NCBI GenBank assembly: GCA_028288025.1 | Contig: JAQBOM010000001.1 | Location: 148,139-212,138 of the forward strand | Direction: 5' to 3' | Origin: Mucilaginibacter sp. | Lineage (GTDB): Bacteria > Bacteroidota > Bacteroidia > Sphingobacteriales > Sphingobacteriaceae | Length of the DNA stretch: 64,000 nt | Part shown: piece after piece, positions 9,400-17,572 of the stretch | How the letters are laid out: the number at the start of each line of letters is the position of its first letter | Numbering within the stretch: the first letter of the stretch is position 1 | The notes under the pieces: model-generated | The model's database searches: none | What the model was told of the DNA's origin: nothing | Seen by the model: only the letters and a program-made list of their open reading frames with translations | Made by a program: the position numbers and the translations under genes

Positions 9400-9654
9400 A
9401 TGGAAAAGTTTAAAAAGCTCAGTAGGGATGAGATGAAAAAAATCACCGGTGGAACTCCGCTTTGCTCTTGTGACGAATATACACTGTGCCAATGCAATGG
9501 TGGTCCTATTGTGTGTGTTCCAATACCAGCTCATAATGGCTGCACATCCCCCGGTCGGGCTACAGGTGCTACCTGTATGGATTGGTGTGGTAGCCCAGGC
9601 GTTGTTTTGCCCACTTACTGTTGGATAGATGCTCAGTGTACAGTGAAGGCTTAA
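9400..9654 (+). CDS. GG-leader, cysteine-rich secreted peptide precursor
   Basis: The ORF track gives 104 residues from 9340; the ATG at 9400 starts a classic leader, MEKFKKLSRDEMKKITGG, matching the GG-Bacteroidales natural-product precursor leader, so the real precursor is 84 residues. Cleavage after Gly18 would release a 66-residue core with ten cysteines (22, 24, 30, 32, 39, 48, 59, 63, 74, 80), including CxC pairs, rich in Pro/Gly and nearly uncharged. Ten cysteines allow five disulfides. The VKOR-thioredoxin gene upstream and the C39 ABC exporter downstream fit oxidation and leader removal. Bacteriocin, signal or adhesive roles are all possible; no homologue of known function is recognised and no separate immunity gene is seen. 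Confidence 0.85.
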   Translation: MEKFKKLSRDEMKKITGGTPLCSCDEYTLCQCNGGPIVCVPIPAHNGCTSPGRATGATCMDWCGSPGVVLPTYCWIDAQCTVKA

Positions 9655-9675
9655 TATCATTGAATATCAGGTAGT

Positions 9676-9715
9676 AAAAAGCAGAACTGTTTTAAAAAGC
9701 AGTTTCTGCTTTTTT
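9676..9715 (+). terminator. Terminator after the precursor gene
   Basis: A ~14-bp stem (AAAAAGCAGAACTG with CAGTTTCTGCTTTTT, one bulged base) is followed by six Ts. It sits 20 bases after the precursor stop and would uncouple precursor mRNA from the exporter, as expected when the peptide is needed in excess. Confidence 0.85.
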
Positions 9716-9901
9716 GACAATAAAAGTTATGAATTGTAATTAAACTATATATTTTTTTTCGTATAATAAGATCCGTGGATCGCGCTTTAAAAAATTCCTT
9801 TAAAACCAACATTTTGCCAATAATTGATAGTGAGACCGCCAATGATTAATAGAATCATATTATTGCACCGCCTGCTGTACAATTTTTAACTAAATAAAGA
9901 A

Positions 9902-12079
9902 TTGAGCTTTCGCTACTACAAACAACAAGATCAAATGGACTGCGGCCCTACATGCCTGCGCATGGTATTTCGGCATTATGGTCTTAAAATAGCCATTCAA
10001 AAACTCAGAACATTTTGTTATATAAACCGAGGCGGTGTTAATATGTTGGCACTTAGCGAGGCCGCCGAAAAACTGGGCATGCGCACAACAGGTGCTAAAC
10101 TAAATATTGAACAATTGAAAGAGGTTGAACTGCCTTGTATATTGCACTGGCACCAACATCACTTTGTAGTATTATATAAAATTAAAAAAGGCAAATACTA
10201 TTTAGCAGATCCATCTGCAGGCCCTATTACCTTAACTGAAGATGTATTTAAAAAAAATTGGTATTATTATAAAGAAGTAAGTGACGGTATTTCATTGTTG
10301 TTAAGCCCTACCCCGCAATTTTATGAGCAGGAGGATGATAAAGATAGCAAAGTATCCTGGTTAACCATATTAAGGTATTTTTATGCTTATAAAAAATTAT
10401 TTATCCAATTAGCGTTCGGGTTGGGTATTGGTACGCTGTTATCATTGGTTACCCCGTTCCTTACACAGTCAATTGTTGATATCGGTATTAACACCCACAA
10501 CATCAATTTTGTTTATTTAATATTGATAGCGCAGGTTATGCTGTTCATAGGCAGTACCAGTGTAAATTTCATACGAAGCTGGATATTATTGCATATCAGT
10601 ATGCGTATTAATATTTCTATCCTAACAGATTTTCTTATCAAATTGATGAAGCTGCCCGTAAGTTTTTTTGAAAGTAAAACTACCGGAGATATTATGCAGC
10701 GCATGAATGATCAGGTGGGTATAGAAAGCTTTTTAACGGGTACCACGCTCAATACCCTTTTCTCGCTCATTAATCTGGTTGTATTTACCATTGTGCTGAT
10801 TTACTATAACGCTGTAATTTTTATGGTGTCGCTGGTAAGCACCTTATTGTACGCCGGCTGGATAACGATGTTTCTAAAGCGCCGCCGCGCGCTTAACTAC
10901 AAGCAGTTTGACAATAGCAGCAGCAACCAGAGTAATATTGTAGAGTTGGTGAACGGAATGACTGAAATAAAGCTAAATAACTGCGAAAAGCAAAAGCGCT
11001 GGGGCTGGGAGCATATACAGGCTAAATTGTTTAAATATAAAATGCAAAATTTAGCTCTTAGTCAGTACCAGCAGGGCGGCAGCATGTTTATTAATCAAGC
11101 CAAGAACATATTGATTACTTTTTTAAGCGTAAAAGCCGTTATTGACGGCCAAATAACTCTGGGCGGCATGATGGCCATTCAATATATCGTTGGGCAGGTA
11201 AGCAGCCCTATTGAGCAAATGTTGGGCTTTGTACAAAGCTACCAGGATGCAAAAATAAGTTTAGAGCGCTTAAACGAGATACACCAACTGCCCGATGAAG
11301 AACCGATAGATAAATACTGGATACGTGAGTTGCCCCAAAACAAAACCATTACCCTAGAAGATGTATCTTTTACCTATCCCGGCGCTGGCAATGAGCCGGT
11401 ACTAGAGCATATCAACCTCACCATCCCGCAGGGCAAAACCACTGCTATTGTCGGCATGAGCGGCAGTGGAAAAACTACGATACTTAAGCTATTGCTTCGT
11501 TTTTATGAGCCGCAAAAAGGAGAAATGCGGATAGGGACCACCAAACTTCACCAGTTCAGCTTTAAAACCTGGCGCACTTCCTGTGGTACCGTAATGCAGG
11601 ACGGCTTCATCTTTTCGAATACAATAGCCAATAACATAGCTGTTGGCGATGAATACCCCGATGAGCAAAAACTTCAGCAAGCAATTAACGTAGCCAATAT
11701 TGGTGATTTTATTGACGAGCTGCCATTTGGCCTGAATACCAAAATAGGCACTGCAGGCAGTGGCATAAGCCAAGGGCAAAGGCAGCGTCTGCTGATAGCC
11801 CGCGCGGTTTATAAAAACCCCGACTACCTGTTTTTTGATGAAGCCACCAACGCCCTTGATGCTAATAACGAACGCATCATTATGGATAACCTGAACGAGT
11901 TTTTTTCGGGAAGAACCGTTGTGGTAGTTGCACACCGGCTAAGTACGGTAAGGAATGCCGACAATATCATCATGCTCGACAAAGGCCGCATAATAGAACA
12001 AGGCACCCACCACGAACTAACAAGCCTTCGCGGCGAATATTATAGTCTGGTTAAAAACCAATTAGAATTAGGGATGTAG
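9902..12079 (+). CDS. Peptidase-containing ABC transporter (C39 bacteriocin-type exporter)
   Basis: 725 residues. The start is a TTG at 9902; an in-frame stop at 9887-9889 and the conserved N-terminus FRYYKQQDQMDCGPTCLRM leave little choice. C39 peptidase domain residues 1-~145: catalytic Cys14 in DCGPTC, His in HHFVVLY, Asp in LADPSAG. Transmembrane domain ~165-440. ATP-binding domain ~475-725: Walker A GMSGSGKTT, signature SGISQGQRQ, Walker B YLFFDEATNALD, H-loop VVAHRLSTV. This enzyme cuts leaders after GG and exports the core in one step. Three bases separate its stop from the HlyD gene, so the two form an operon; the substrate is almost surely the 9400-9654 peptide. Confidence 0.96.
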   Translation: MSFRYYKQQDQMDCGPTCLRMVFRHYGLKIAIQKLRTFCYINRGGVNMLALSEAAEKLGMRTTGAKLNIEQLKEVELPCILHWHQHHFVVLYKIKKGKYYLADPSAGPITLTEDVFKKNWYYYKEVSDGISLLLSPTPQFYEQEDDKDSKVSWLTILRYFYAYKKLFIQLAFGLGIGTLLSLVTPFLTQSIVDIGINTHNINFVYLILIAQVMLFIGSTSVNFIRSWILLHISMRINISILTDFLIKLMKLPVSFFESKTTGDIMQRMNDQVGIESFLTGTTLNTLFSLINLVVFTIVLIYYNAVIFMVSLVSTLLYAGWITMFLKRRRALNYKQFDNSSSNQSNIVELVNGMTEIKLNNCEKQKRWGWEHIQAKLFKYKMQNLALSQYQQGGSMFINQAKNILITFLSVKAVIDGQITLGGMMAIQYIVGQVSSPIEQMLGFVQSYQDAKISLERLNEIHQLPDEEPIDKYWIRELPQNKTITLEDVSFTYPGAGNEPVLEHINLTIPQGKTTAIVGMSGSGKTTILKLLLRFYEPQKGEMRIGTTKLHQFSFKTWRTSCGTVMQDGFIFSNTIANNIAVGDEYPDEQKLQQAINVANIGDFIDELPFGLNTKIGTAGSGISQGQRQRLLIARAVYKNPDYLFFDEATNALDANNERIIMDNLNEFFSGRTVVVVAHRLSTVRNADNIIMLDKGRIIEQGTHHELTSLRGEYYSLVKNQLELGM

Positions 12080-12082
12080 CAC

Positions 12083-12805
12083 ATGGAGATACAAGAAACT
12101 GAAAGGCATACTGAAGATATGCAGGAAATTATAACCAAAGTGCCGTCGTGGATATTGCGCTGGGGAATAATGTTGTTCTTTGGCATCCTGCTAATGGTGG
12201 CCGCTATTTCAGTTTTTGTACGCTATCCGGATACAATAAAATCGAGTTTAAAATTTGAATCATCGGGTATTACTATGCCAGTTGTCAGCGCCGTTCCGGG
12301 CATAGTAGCGAATCTGTGGGTTAAACAAGGGGCCATCGTAAAAAAAGGGCAAGCATTAGCTACCATCGAAATGAATAGTCCTAATACAAAGTATACCTTA
12401 GCCGCACCGCAGGATGGGAAGCTGGGCTTTGTGGCTATTGTTCAGCATGGCGCTTTTTTAAAAGCCAACCAGATTGTGTTTGCTATCCACCCTGTAAGGG
12501 AGCAGTTTTTTGGAATAATGGAAATGCCATCTTCCCAGATCAATAAAATTAAAATAGGCCAGCAGGTATTGATCAGTTTAAGAAATTACCCGGCAGATGA
12601 ATATGGCGAACTGAAAGGCAGCGTAGACTATATAGCAGACGAACCCACTAATAATGGACTTTTTATAATTAAAGTTAATTTGAATAACGCAGGTTCAAAA
12701 TACCCAGTAATACTTAAAAGTTGGACAATGGGCGATGCGGAGATTATTACACAGAATGTAAGCTTACAAAGCCGTATTTTCAAATCTGTTTTTAAGGGCC
12801 TGTAA
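12083..12805 (+). CDS. Short HlyD-family membrane-fusion protein
   Basis: 240 residues, little more than half the usual HlyD length. One membrane helix (~residues 28-48) follows a short cytoplasmic tail; the lipoyl-like half PGIVANLWVKQGAIVKKGQALA is joined to the second half (LAAPQDGKLGFVAIVQHGAFL) by only about ten residues, so the long alpha-helical hairpin that docks on TolC is absent. A beta-barrel-like region (QINKIKIGQQVLISLRNYP) follows. It partners the C39 exporter just upstream. Without a hairpin it may be specialised to hand the peptide to the periplasm or to a non-TolC partner; none is encoded in the cassette. Confidence 0.88.
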   Translation: MEIQETERHTEDMQEIITKVPSWILRWGIMLFFGILLMVAAISVFVRYPDTIKSSLKFESSGITMPVVSAVPGIVANLWVKQGAIVKKGQALATIEMNSPNTKYTLAAPQDGKLGFVAIVQHGAFLKANQIVFAIHPVREQFFGIMEMPSSQINKIKIGQQVLISLRNYPADEYGELKGSVDYIADEPTNNGLFIIKVNLNNAGSKYPVILKSWTMGDAEIITQNVSLQSRIFKSVFKGL

Positions 12806-13077
12806 GCTGTTTGACAGTAGTGGTAATGTACTAAAATTGTGGGTCGCGAATTAAAACATTGATAATCATGAATAATTTATAATTTAAAAACTGAAAATTA
12901 GTTGAAGCGGGTAGTATGAAAGTAACACCCCTTTGTTTTGGGGCAACATAGCAGAGGTAAATAGCTGAATAATGACCAAGTGTAGTGGGGTGAAGTTTAC
13001 AACGCACTAACAATTACTCGAAAATCATTTAAAAAGTTCGAGATTTGTCCTGTTCCCTTTACAAATTAAAGTCAAAA
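12806..13077. other. Gene-free spacer right of the peptide cassette
   Basis: No ORF worth calling. A small CCCC/GGGG hairpin lies near 12928-12944. Around 13037-13060 the sequence AGTTCGAGATTTGTCCTG reads like a tRNA T-loop and acceptor end and is followed by a terminator, echoing the scrap at 7043-7116 on the other side of the cassette. Confidence 0.35.
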
Positions 13078-13107
13078 CCTCAAGTCGGGAGATTTGAGGC
13101 TTTTTTT
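13078..13107 (+). terminator. Rho-independent terminator
   Basis: A 9-bp stem CCTCAAGTC / GATTTGAGG (one G-T pair) with loop GGGA is followed by C and seven Ts. It is 270 bases beyond the HlyD stop and probably once followed a tRNA or other small RNA gene. Confidence 0.85.
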
Positions 13108-13155
13108 GTTTCAATGTCTCGTCCTAAGAAAAGTTGACTAAAATCAAGTCAACAC

Positions 13156-13334
13156 ATGGAAAGAGAAGCAATTAAATCAAAGAATGGGTTCCCCCCATCG
13201 CGGTTCAGCCAAGCCTTCAAAAAGAAGGTAGTTGCAGAATTTGAAAGAGGCTTTTTAAACAAGGATCAGTTACAGGTAAAGTAGGTTTGCGTGGAAACTC
13301 CACCGTATTGAAATGGTGCCGGACGGGAAGATAA
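13156..13334 (+). pseudogene. IS3-family transposase OrfA remnant (frameshifted)
   Basis: From ATG 13156 the frame reads MEREAIKSKNGFPPSRFSQ then AFKKKVVAEFERGFLNKDQL, the N-terminal helix-turn-helix region of IS3-type OrfA. After QVK it hits TAG; dropping one base resumes GLRGNSTVLKWCRTGR before a stop, so a one-base deletion plus a 3' truncation have killed it. OrfB is absent. It marks an old insertion at the right edge of the peptide cassette. Confidence 0.8.
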
Positions 13335-13414
13335 CAAAAAAAGTGCTAAGGCCATATATAAGTGAACAAACGTATACTTGCAGTATTAAAAATTAAAAAC
13401 ATACATTTGTCGTA

Positions 13415-13798
13415 ATGAAACGCACCGCGCTCATATTATTAACGTCTGTTTATCTTTTATCCTGCCTGGGATTAGGGGTAAACCGTTTTTATTGCTGCGG
13501 GAAGCTGGCTTCGGTTACGTTTCTATACGGCGCGACTGATAATACCGGCAAGCAATCTGCCGGTAAGGATAATTGCTGCAAAAACGAAAAACAAAGTTTC
13601 AAGGTAAAGGATAGCCATGTTAATGTGGCATCACTTTCTTTGAATGCCGCTGCACCCGCGATAGTTCCATCTTTTATTCACCTGGATAATGAGGCCATCG
13701 CCGGCTTATTGCACACTAAAATAGTTTATAAAGGGAATGCCCCGCCGGGACATTCGGATATACCTGTCTATACCCTTAACTGTACGTACAGGATCTGA
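13415..13798 (+). CDS. HYC_CC_PP family small secreted protein
   Basis: 127 residues with an N-terminal hydrophobic segment (signal peptide or anchor, residues ~4-22). It has the pattern that names this Bacteroidota family: an aromatic-CC near the N-terminus (FYCCGKL), a second Cys pair (DNCCKNEK) and a PP near the C-terminus (APPGHSDIPVY). The paired cysteines and position directly upstream of metal-efflux genes suggest a periplasmic copper or heavy-metal binding role, but the biochemical function is not established. Confidence 0.8.
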   Translation: MKRTALILLTSVYLLSCLGLGVNRFYCCGKLASVTFLYGATDNTGKQSAGKDNCCKNEKQSFKVKDSHVNVASLSLNAAAPAIVPSFIHLDNEAIAGLLHTKIVYKGNAPPGHSDIPVYTLNCTYRI

Positions 13799-13930
13799 CC
13801 TGTACTTTTCTTAGCCATACGTCCTGTACCTGGCTAGTCTATTCATTGCAATCCATCATCTTAATTTAATAATCAACGCACGGCATATTGTGTCCGGCGC
13901 TATTTATCAATTCTCAATTTTTAAAAATTC

Positions 13931-14155
13931 ATGAAAAAAGTAATGCTGATGGCGGCCGCCATCCTGATCTCTGCCGCAACCATATTTGCTTCCGGCGTTC
14001 ACCCTGTTAAAGCTGTTGCCGATACATCAAAGAAGGCAGCCGCCAAAGTTGTGTATACCTGCCCGATGCATACCGATGTGGTGAGCTACAAGCCCGGCAA
14101 ATGCCCGAAATGCGGCATGACGCTGGTTAAAAAAAGCGATCTGAAAAAGAAATGA
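13931..14155 (+). CDS. Small periplasmic heavy-metal-binding domain protein
   Basis: 74 residues: signal peptide (~1-21) and a single heavy-metal-binding domain, YTCPMHTDVVSYKPGKCPK then CGMTLVKK. The C-P-M-H ... C-x2-C-G-M pattern is the same domain that starts the two CusB-like adaptors downstream, here as a free peptide. It probably binds Cu(I)/Ag(I) or similar ions in the periplasm and hands them to the pump encoded by the next genes. The 250-bp palindromic repeat at 14162-14393 separates it from cusA. Confidence 0.88.
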   Translation: MKKVMLMAAAILISAATIFASGVHPVKAVADTSKKAAAKVVYTCPMHTDVVSYKPGKCPKCGMTLVKKSDLKKK

Positions 14156-14161
14156 ACCAGG

Positions 14162-14393
14162 TAAGTCCTAAGTCTTAAGTCTTTAGTCCTAAGTCAGCTG
14201 CTAAGTTAGTTTGGCTTTAGACCAATGTCATTAAGTTAAGAGATTTTTATCTTTTTGCCCTCTTTATTGCGCAGCAAAAGAGAGGGCGGACGAGCGTAGC
14301 AAAGTCCGGGTGAGTTAACGGAGCGCATTCATTACCGCTGTGTTCCCCTTAACTTAATAACATTTGACTTTTGGCTTAAGACTCAGGACTCTA
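14162..14393. repeat. Nested palindromic repeat element (MITE-like)
   Basis: Three nested layers are visible. Outer arms: five TAAGTCC-like heptamers (14162-14196) and their degenerate inverse (14365-14393). Middle arms: AATGTCATTAAGTTAAG (14224-14240) and CTTAACTTAATAACATT (14348-14364), inverted with one mismatch in 17. Core: GC-rich hairpin GCCCTCT ... AGAGGGC (14256-14287) followed by GGACGAGCGTAGCAAAGTCC. The core resembles the element at 53831-53896. No coding potential. Confidence 0.8.
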
Positions 14394-14408
14394 AAAAAAA
14401 CAAAAAAA

Positions 14409-15683
14409 ATGATAAATCAACTTATTTCCCTTTCATTAAAAAACCGGTACATCGTTTTGCTGATAGCGATTGCCCTTTTTGGATGGGGCGCCTGGTCGGT
14501 AAAACAAAATCCCATCGACGCTATTCCCGACTTGTCGGATAACCAGGTCATTGTATTTACCGAATGGCAGGGCCGCAGCCCGCAGATCATGGAAGACCAG
14601 GTGACGTATCCGCTGGTAAGCAACCTGCAGGGCATCCCTAAGGTACGGGCCATCCGCGCGACGTCCATGTTCGGGATGAGCTTTGTCTATATCGTTTTTG
14701 ACGATAAGGCCGATGTGTATTGGGCACGAAGCCGGGTACTGGAAAGGCTTAGTTATGCACAGCGTTTGCTGCCGCAGGGCATTACACCAACACTCGGCCC
14801 TGATGGCACAGGCGTAGGCCATATTTTGTGGTATACGCTGGATGCAAAAGGGATTGACCTGGGTGAACAGCGCGCGTTGCAGGATTGGTATGTCAAATTA
14901 GGTTTGCAAACAGTCCCCGGCGTGAGCGAGGTGGCATCATTCGGAGGGTTTGAAAAACAGTACCAGGTCACCGTTGATCCGCACAAACTCAATTACTACA
15001 ACATCCCTTTATCGCAAGTATTAAAAGCGGTTAAAAGCAATAACAATGATGTAGGCGGCCGCAAGTTTGAAATGAATGGCACAGGGTATATCGTCCGCGG
15101 CCTGGGCTATATCAAAAGTTTAAAGGATGTAGAGAATATCCCTATTGGGGTGATTAATACCATCCCGGTAACGATAAAAGATGTTGCTACGGTGCAAATG
15201 GGGGGTGATGAACGATTGGGCATCTTCGACCGGAACGGCACAGGCGAAGCGGTGGGCGGTATTGTAGTGATGCGGTATGGCGAAAACGCGGACAGGGTTA
15301 TTCACGCGGTTAAAGATAAAATGGCCGACATCCAAAAAGGGCTGCCTCCGGGTGTGAAATTCAATATTGCCTATGACCGCAGCGAGGTGATTGAAAATGC
15401 AGTTAATTCCGTCAAACACACGCTCATCGAAGAAATGATAACCGTGTCTATCATTGTTATCCTATTCCTGTTCAGCTGGCGAAGCGCGCTAAGCATAATT
15501 ATCCAGATCCCTATTACGATAGCCGCCAGTTTTATCCTGCTCAATGCCTTTGGCATCAGCTCCAATATCATGTCTTTAACAGGTATCGCATTAGCTATCG
15601 GTGTCATCGTGGATAACGGGATCGTTATGGTAGAAAACTCGCACCGGAACTTATCCATTGCACAACAAAAAGAAAGATCATGA
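14409..15683 (+). CDS. cusA: CusA/CzcA heavy-metal RND pump, N-terminal half (split gene)
   Basis: 424 residues from ATG 14409 (the ORF track's 14364 start lies in the repeat arm). It matches the N-terminal 40% of CusA-type RND pumps: TM1, porter subdomains, then TM2-TM4 with GIALAIGVIVDNGIVMVENSHR carrying the proton-relay Asp. It stops at RNLSIAQQKERS, inside the cytoplasmic stretch between TM4 and TM5, where the next ORF begins with an ATGA overlap. Together the two ORFs give ~1054 residues, the normal length of one pump. Either a natural frameshift has split the gene or two chains are made by coupled translation. Role: export of Cu(I)/Ag(I) or divalent metals from the periplasm with TolC and CusB partners. 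Confidence 0.9.
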   Translation: MINQLISLSLKNRYIVLLIAIALFGWGAWSVKQNPIDAIPDLSDNQVIVFTEWQGRSPQIMEDQVTYPLVSNLQGIPKVRAIRATSMFGMSFVYIVFDDKADVYWARSRVLERLSYAQRLLPQGITPTLGPDGTGVGHILWYTLDAKGIDLGEQRALQDWYVKLGLQTVPGVSEVASFGGFEKQYQVTVDPHKLNYYNIPLSQVLKAVKSNNNDVGGRKFEMNGTGYIVRGLGYIKSLKDVENIPIGVINTIPVTIKDVATVQMGGDERLGIFDRNGTGEAVGGIVVMRYGENADRVIHAVKDKMADIQKGLPPGVKFNIAYDRSEVIENAVNSVKHTLIEEMITVSIIVILFLFSWRSALSIIIQIPITIAASFILLNAFGISSNIMSLTGIALAIGVIVDNGIVMVENSHRNLSIAQQKERS

Positions 15684-17572
15684 CCACGGCAGAACGAATT
15701 AAAATCATAGAAGCCTCCTGCAAACAGGTTGGCCGCGGCGTGTTCTTTTCGACGCTTATCATTGTGGCGTCTTTCTTGCCGGTTTTTTTACTGGAAGGAC
15801 AGGAAGGTAAACTATTCGGCCCGCTGGCCTGGACGAAAACCTTTATCCTGGCTATTGACGCTATCCTCGCGGTAACGCTGGCGCCGGTGCTCATTTCCTT
15901 TTTCCTGAAAGGGAAACTGCGCACCGATGATCACAACCCTTTAAACCGCGGGCTTGAAAAAATTTATCGCCCTGTTCTCGACTGGTGCGTAACCTGGCGT
16001 AAAGCCACTATCGGCATTAATATCATTGCCTTACTGGTTAGCGTCCCGCTCTTATTGAGCTTAGGCAGTGAGTTTATGCCGCCGCTGGATGAAGGCTCCA
16101 TTTTGTTTATGCCCGTTACCATGCCGGATATTTCCAATTCGGAAGCGAAGCAATTGCTGCAGGTACAGGACAGGATCATTAAAAGCGTGCCCGAAGTTGC
16201 CAATGTGTTGGGAAAAGCGGGCCGGGCAAATACAGCTACAGATAATTCGCCTATAAGCATGGTCGAAACCATTATTCTTTTAAAGCCAACAAGTGACTGG
16301 CGCAAAGGCCTGAAAAAAGAAGATATAATTAATGAACTGAACGCCAAGCTGCAAATACCCGGCGTAGTGAACGGCTGGACACAGCCCATTATCAATCGTA
16401 TCAACATGTTATCCACGGGTATCCGTACCGACGTGGGCTTAAAGGTATATGGGCAGAACCTGGATACCATTTATGCCCTGTCAAACCAAATGAAACAGGC
16501 ATTGCAGGGTGTCGCGGGCGTCAAGGATTTATATGTTGATCCCATTACAGGCGGTAAATACCTGGATATACAAGTGAACAAAGATGCCATAGCCAGGTAC
16601 GGCCTGAGCGTGGACAACGTGAACGAAGTGGTTGAAAGCGCGTTAGGCGGGATGAACCTGACCTCGACCATTGAAGGACGCAGGCGTTTCAGCGTTAACC
16701 TGCGGTTTGCGCAGGATTACCGGAGCAATCTCGATGCGATCAAACGTACCCTTGTTCAAACCCCGTCTAACGGGCCTGTTCCGCTATCATCCGTCGCGGA
16801 TATAAAGATCAGCGATGGCCCGGCCATGATACAGTCTGAAAATGCACTGTTACGCGGAACTGTACTATTCAATGTGCGGGACCGCGATTTGGGCAGCACG
16901 GTTCATGAAGCACAGGACAGGTTGAACATTATGGTAAAGACGCTGCCAAAAGGTTATTACGTAGAATGGAGCGGCCAGTATGAAAACCTTATCCGGGCGC
17001 AGCGCACGTTAATACTGATCCTGCCCATTGTGCTGATCATCATATTTATGTGCCTGTACTTTGCTTTTCATTCCATCCGGGAGGCATTTTTCAGCCTTAT
17101 CTCTATTCCATTTGCATTGATCGGAGGCGCATATATGGTGTATTTCTTCGGTGTGCATTTATCCGTTGCTGTGGCGGTGGGCTTTATTGCGTTATTCGGT
17201 ATTGCCGTAGAGACGGGTATTGTTATGGTGATCTATCTCAATGATGCCATGCAGCAGTTGGTCGCCTTAAAAGGTAATTCCAGGGCAACAATTACCAGGG
17301 AGGATTTGCGAACTTATGTGATGAACGGAGCGGTAAAGCGTTTACGGCCAAAACTAATGACTGTTTGTGTTGCCTTGTTTGGATTAGTGCCTGTGCTATG
17401 GGCAACCGGAACAGGCAGTGATGTGATGCTGCCCATTGTGCTGCCGATGATCGGCGGCGTATTAACTTCTTCCACGCATATTTTATTGGTAACCCCGCTC
17501 ATCTTTTTGATGGTGAAGGAATATGAACTAAAGAAATACGGCAAGCTGGAAGTATTGGAGGTAAAAGAATAA
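15680..17572 (+). CDS. cusA: CusA/CzcA heavy-metal RND pump, C-terminal half (split gene)
   Basis: 630 residues starting at the ATG that overlaps the previous stop by 4 bases. MTTAERIKIIEASCKQVG continues the exact CusA alignment (compare ERWRVITEASVEVGPA in E. coli CusA), followed by TM5-TM6 (FFSTLIIVASFLPVF), the second porter region with the periplasmic cleft, and TM7-TM12 (IALFGIAVETGIVMVIYLND, PIVLPMIGG). Reading frame differs from the first half, so one protein needs either frameshifting or reassembly of two chains. The stop shares one base with the tolC-like start (TAATG). Confidence 0.92.
   Translation: MTTAERIKIIEASCKQVGRGVFFSTLIIVASFLPVFLLEGQEGKLFGPLAWTKTFILAIDAILAVTLAPVLISFFLKGKLRTDDHNPLNRGLEKIYRPVLDWCVTWRKATIGINIIALLVSVPLLLSLGSEFMPPLDEGSILFMPVTMPDISNSEAKQLLQVQDRIIKSVPEVANVLGKAGRANTATDNSPISMVETIILLKPTSDWRKGLKKEDIINELNAKLQIPGVVNGWTQPIINRINMLSTGIRTDVGLKVYGQNLDTIYALSNQMKQALQGVAGVKDLYVDPITGGKYLDIQVNKDAIARYGLSVDNVNEVVESALGGMNLTSTIEGRRRFSVNLRFAQDYRSNLDAIKRTLVQTPSNGPVPLSSVADIKISDGPAMIQSENALLRGTVLFNVRDRDLGSTVHEAQDRLNIMVKTLPKGYYVEWSGQYENLIRAQRTLILILPIVLIIIFMCLYFAFHSIREAFFSLISIPFALIGGAYMVYFFGVHLSVAVAVGFIALFGIAVETGIVMVIYLNDAMQQLVALKGNSRATITREDLRTYVMNGAVKRLRPKLMTVCVALFGLVPVLWATGTGSDVMLPIVLPMIGGVLTSSTHILLVTPLIFLMVKEYELKKYGKLEVLEVKE

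Noticed and set aside
12831-13013. 60-residue minus-strand ORF right of the peptide cassette, considered as an immunity gene
   Set aside because: No membrane helix typical of small immunity proteins, no ribosome site, and no support beyond being open.
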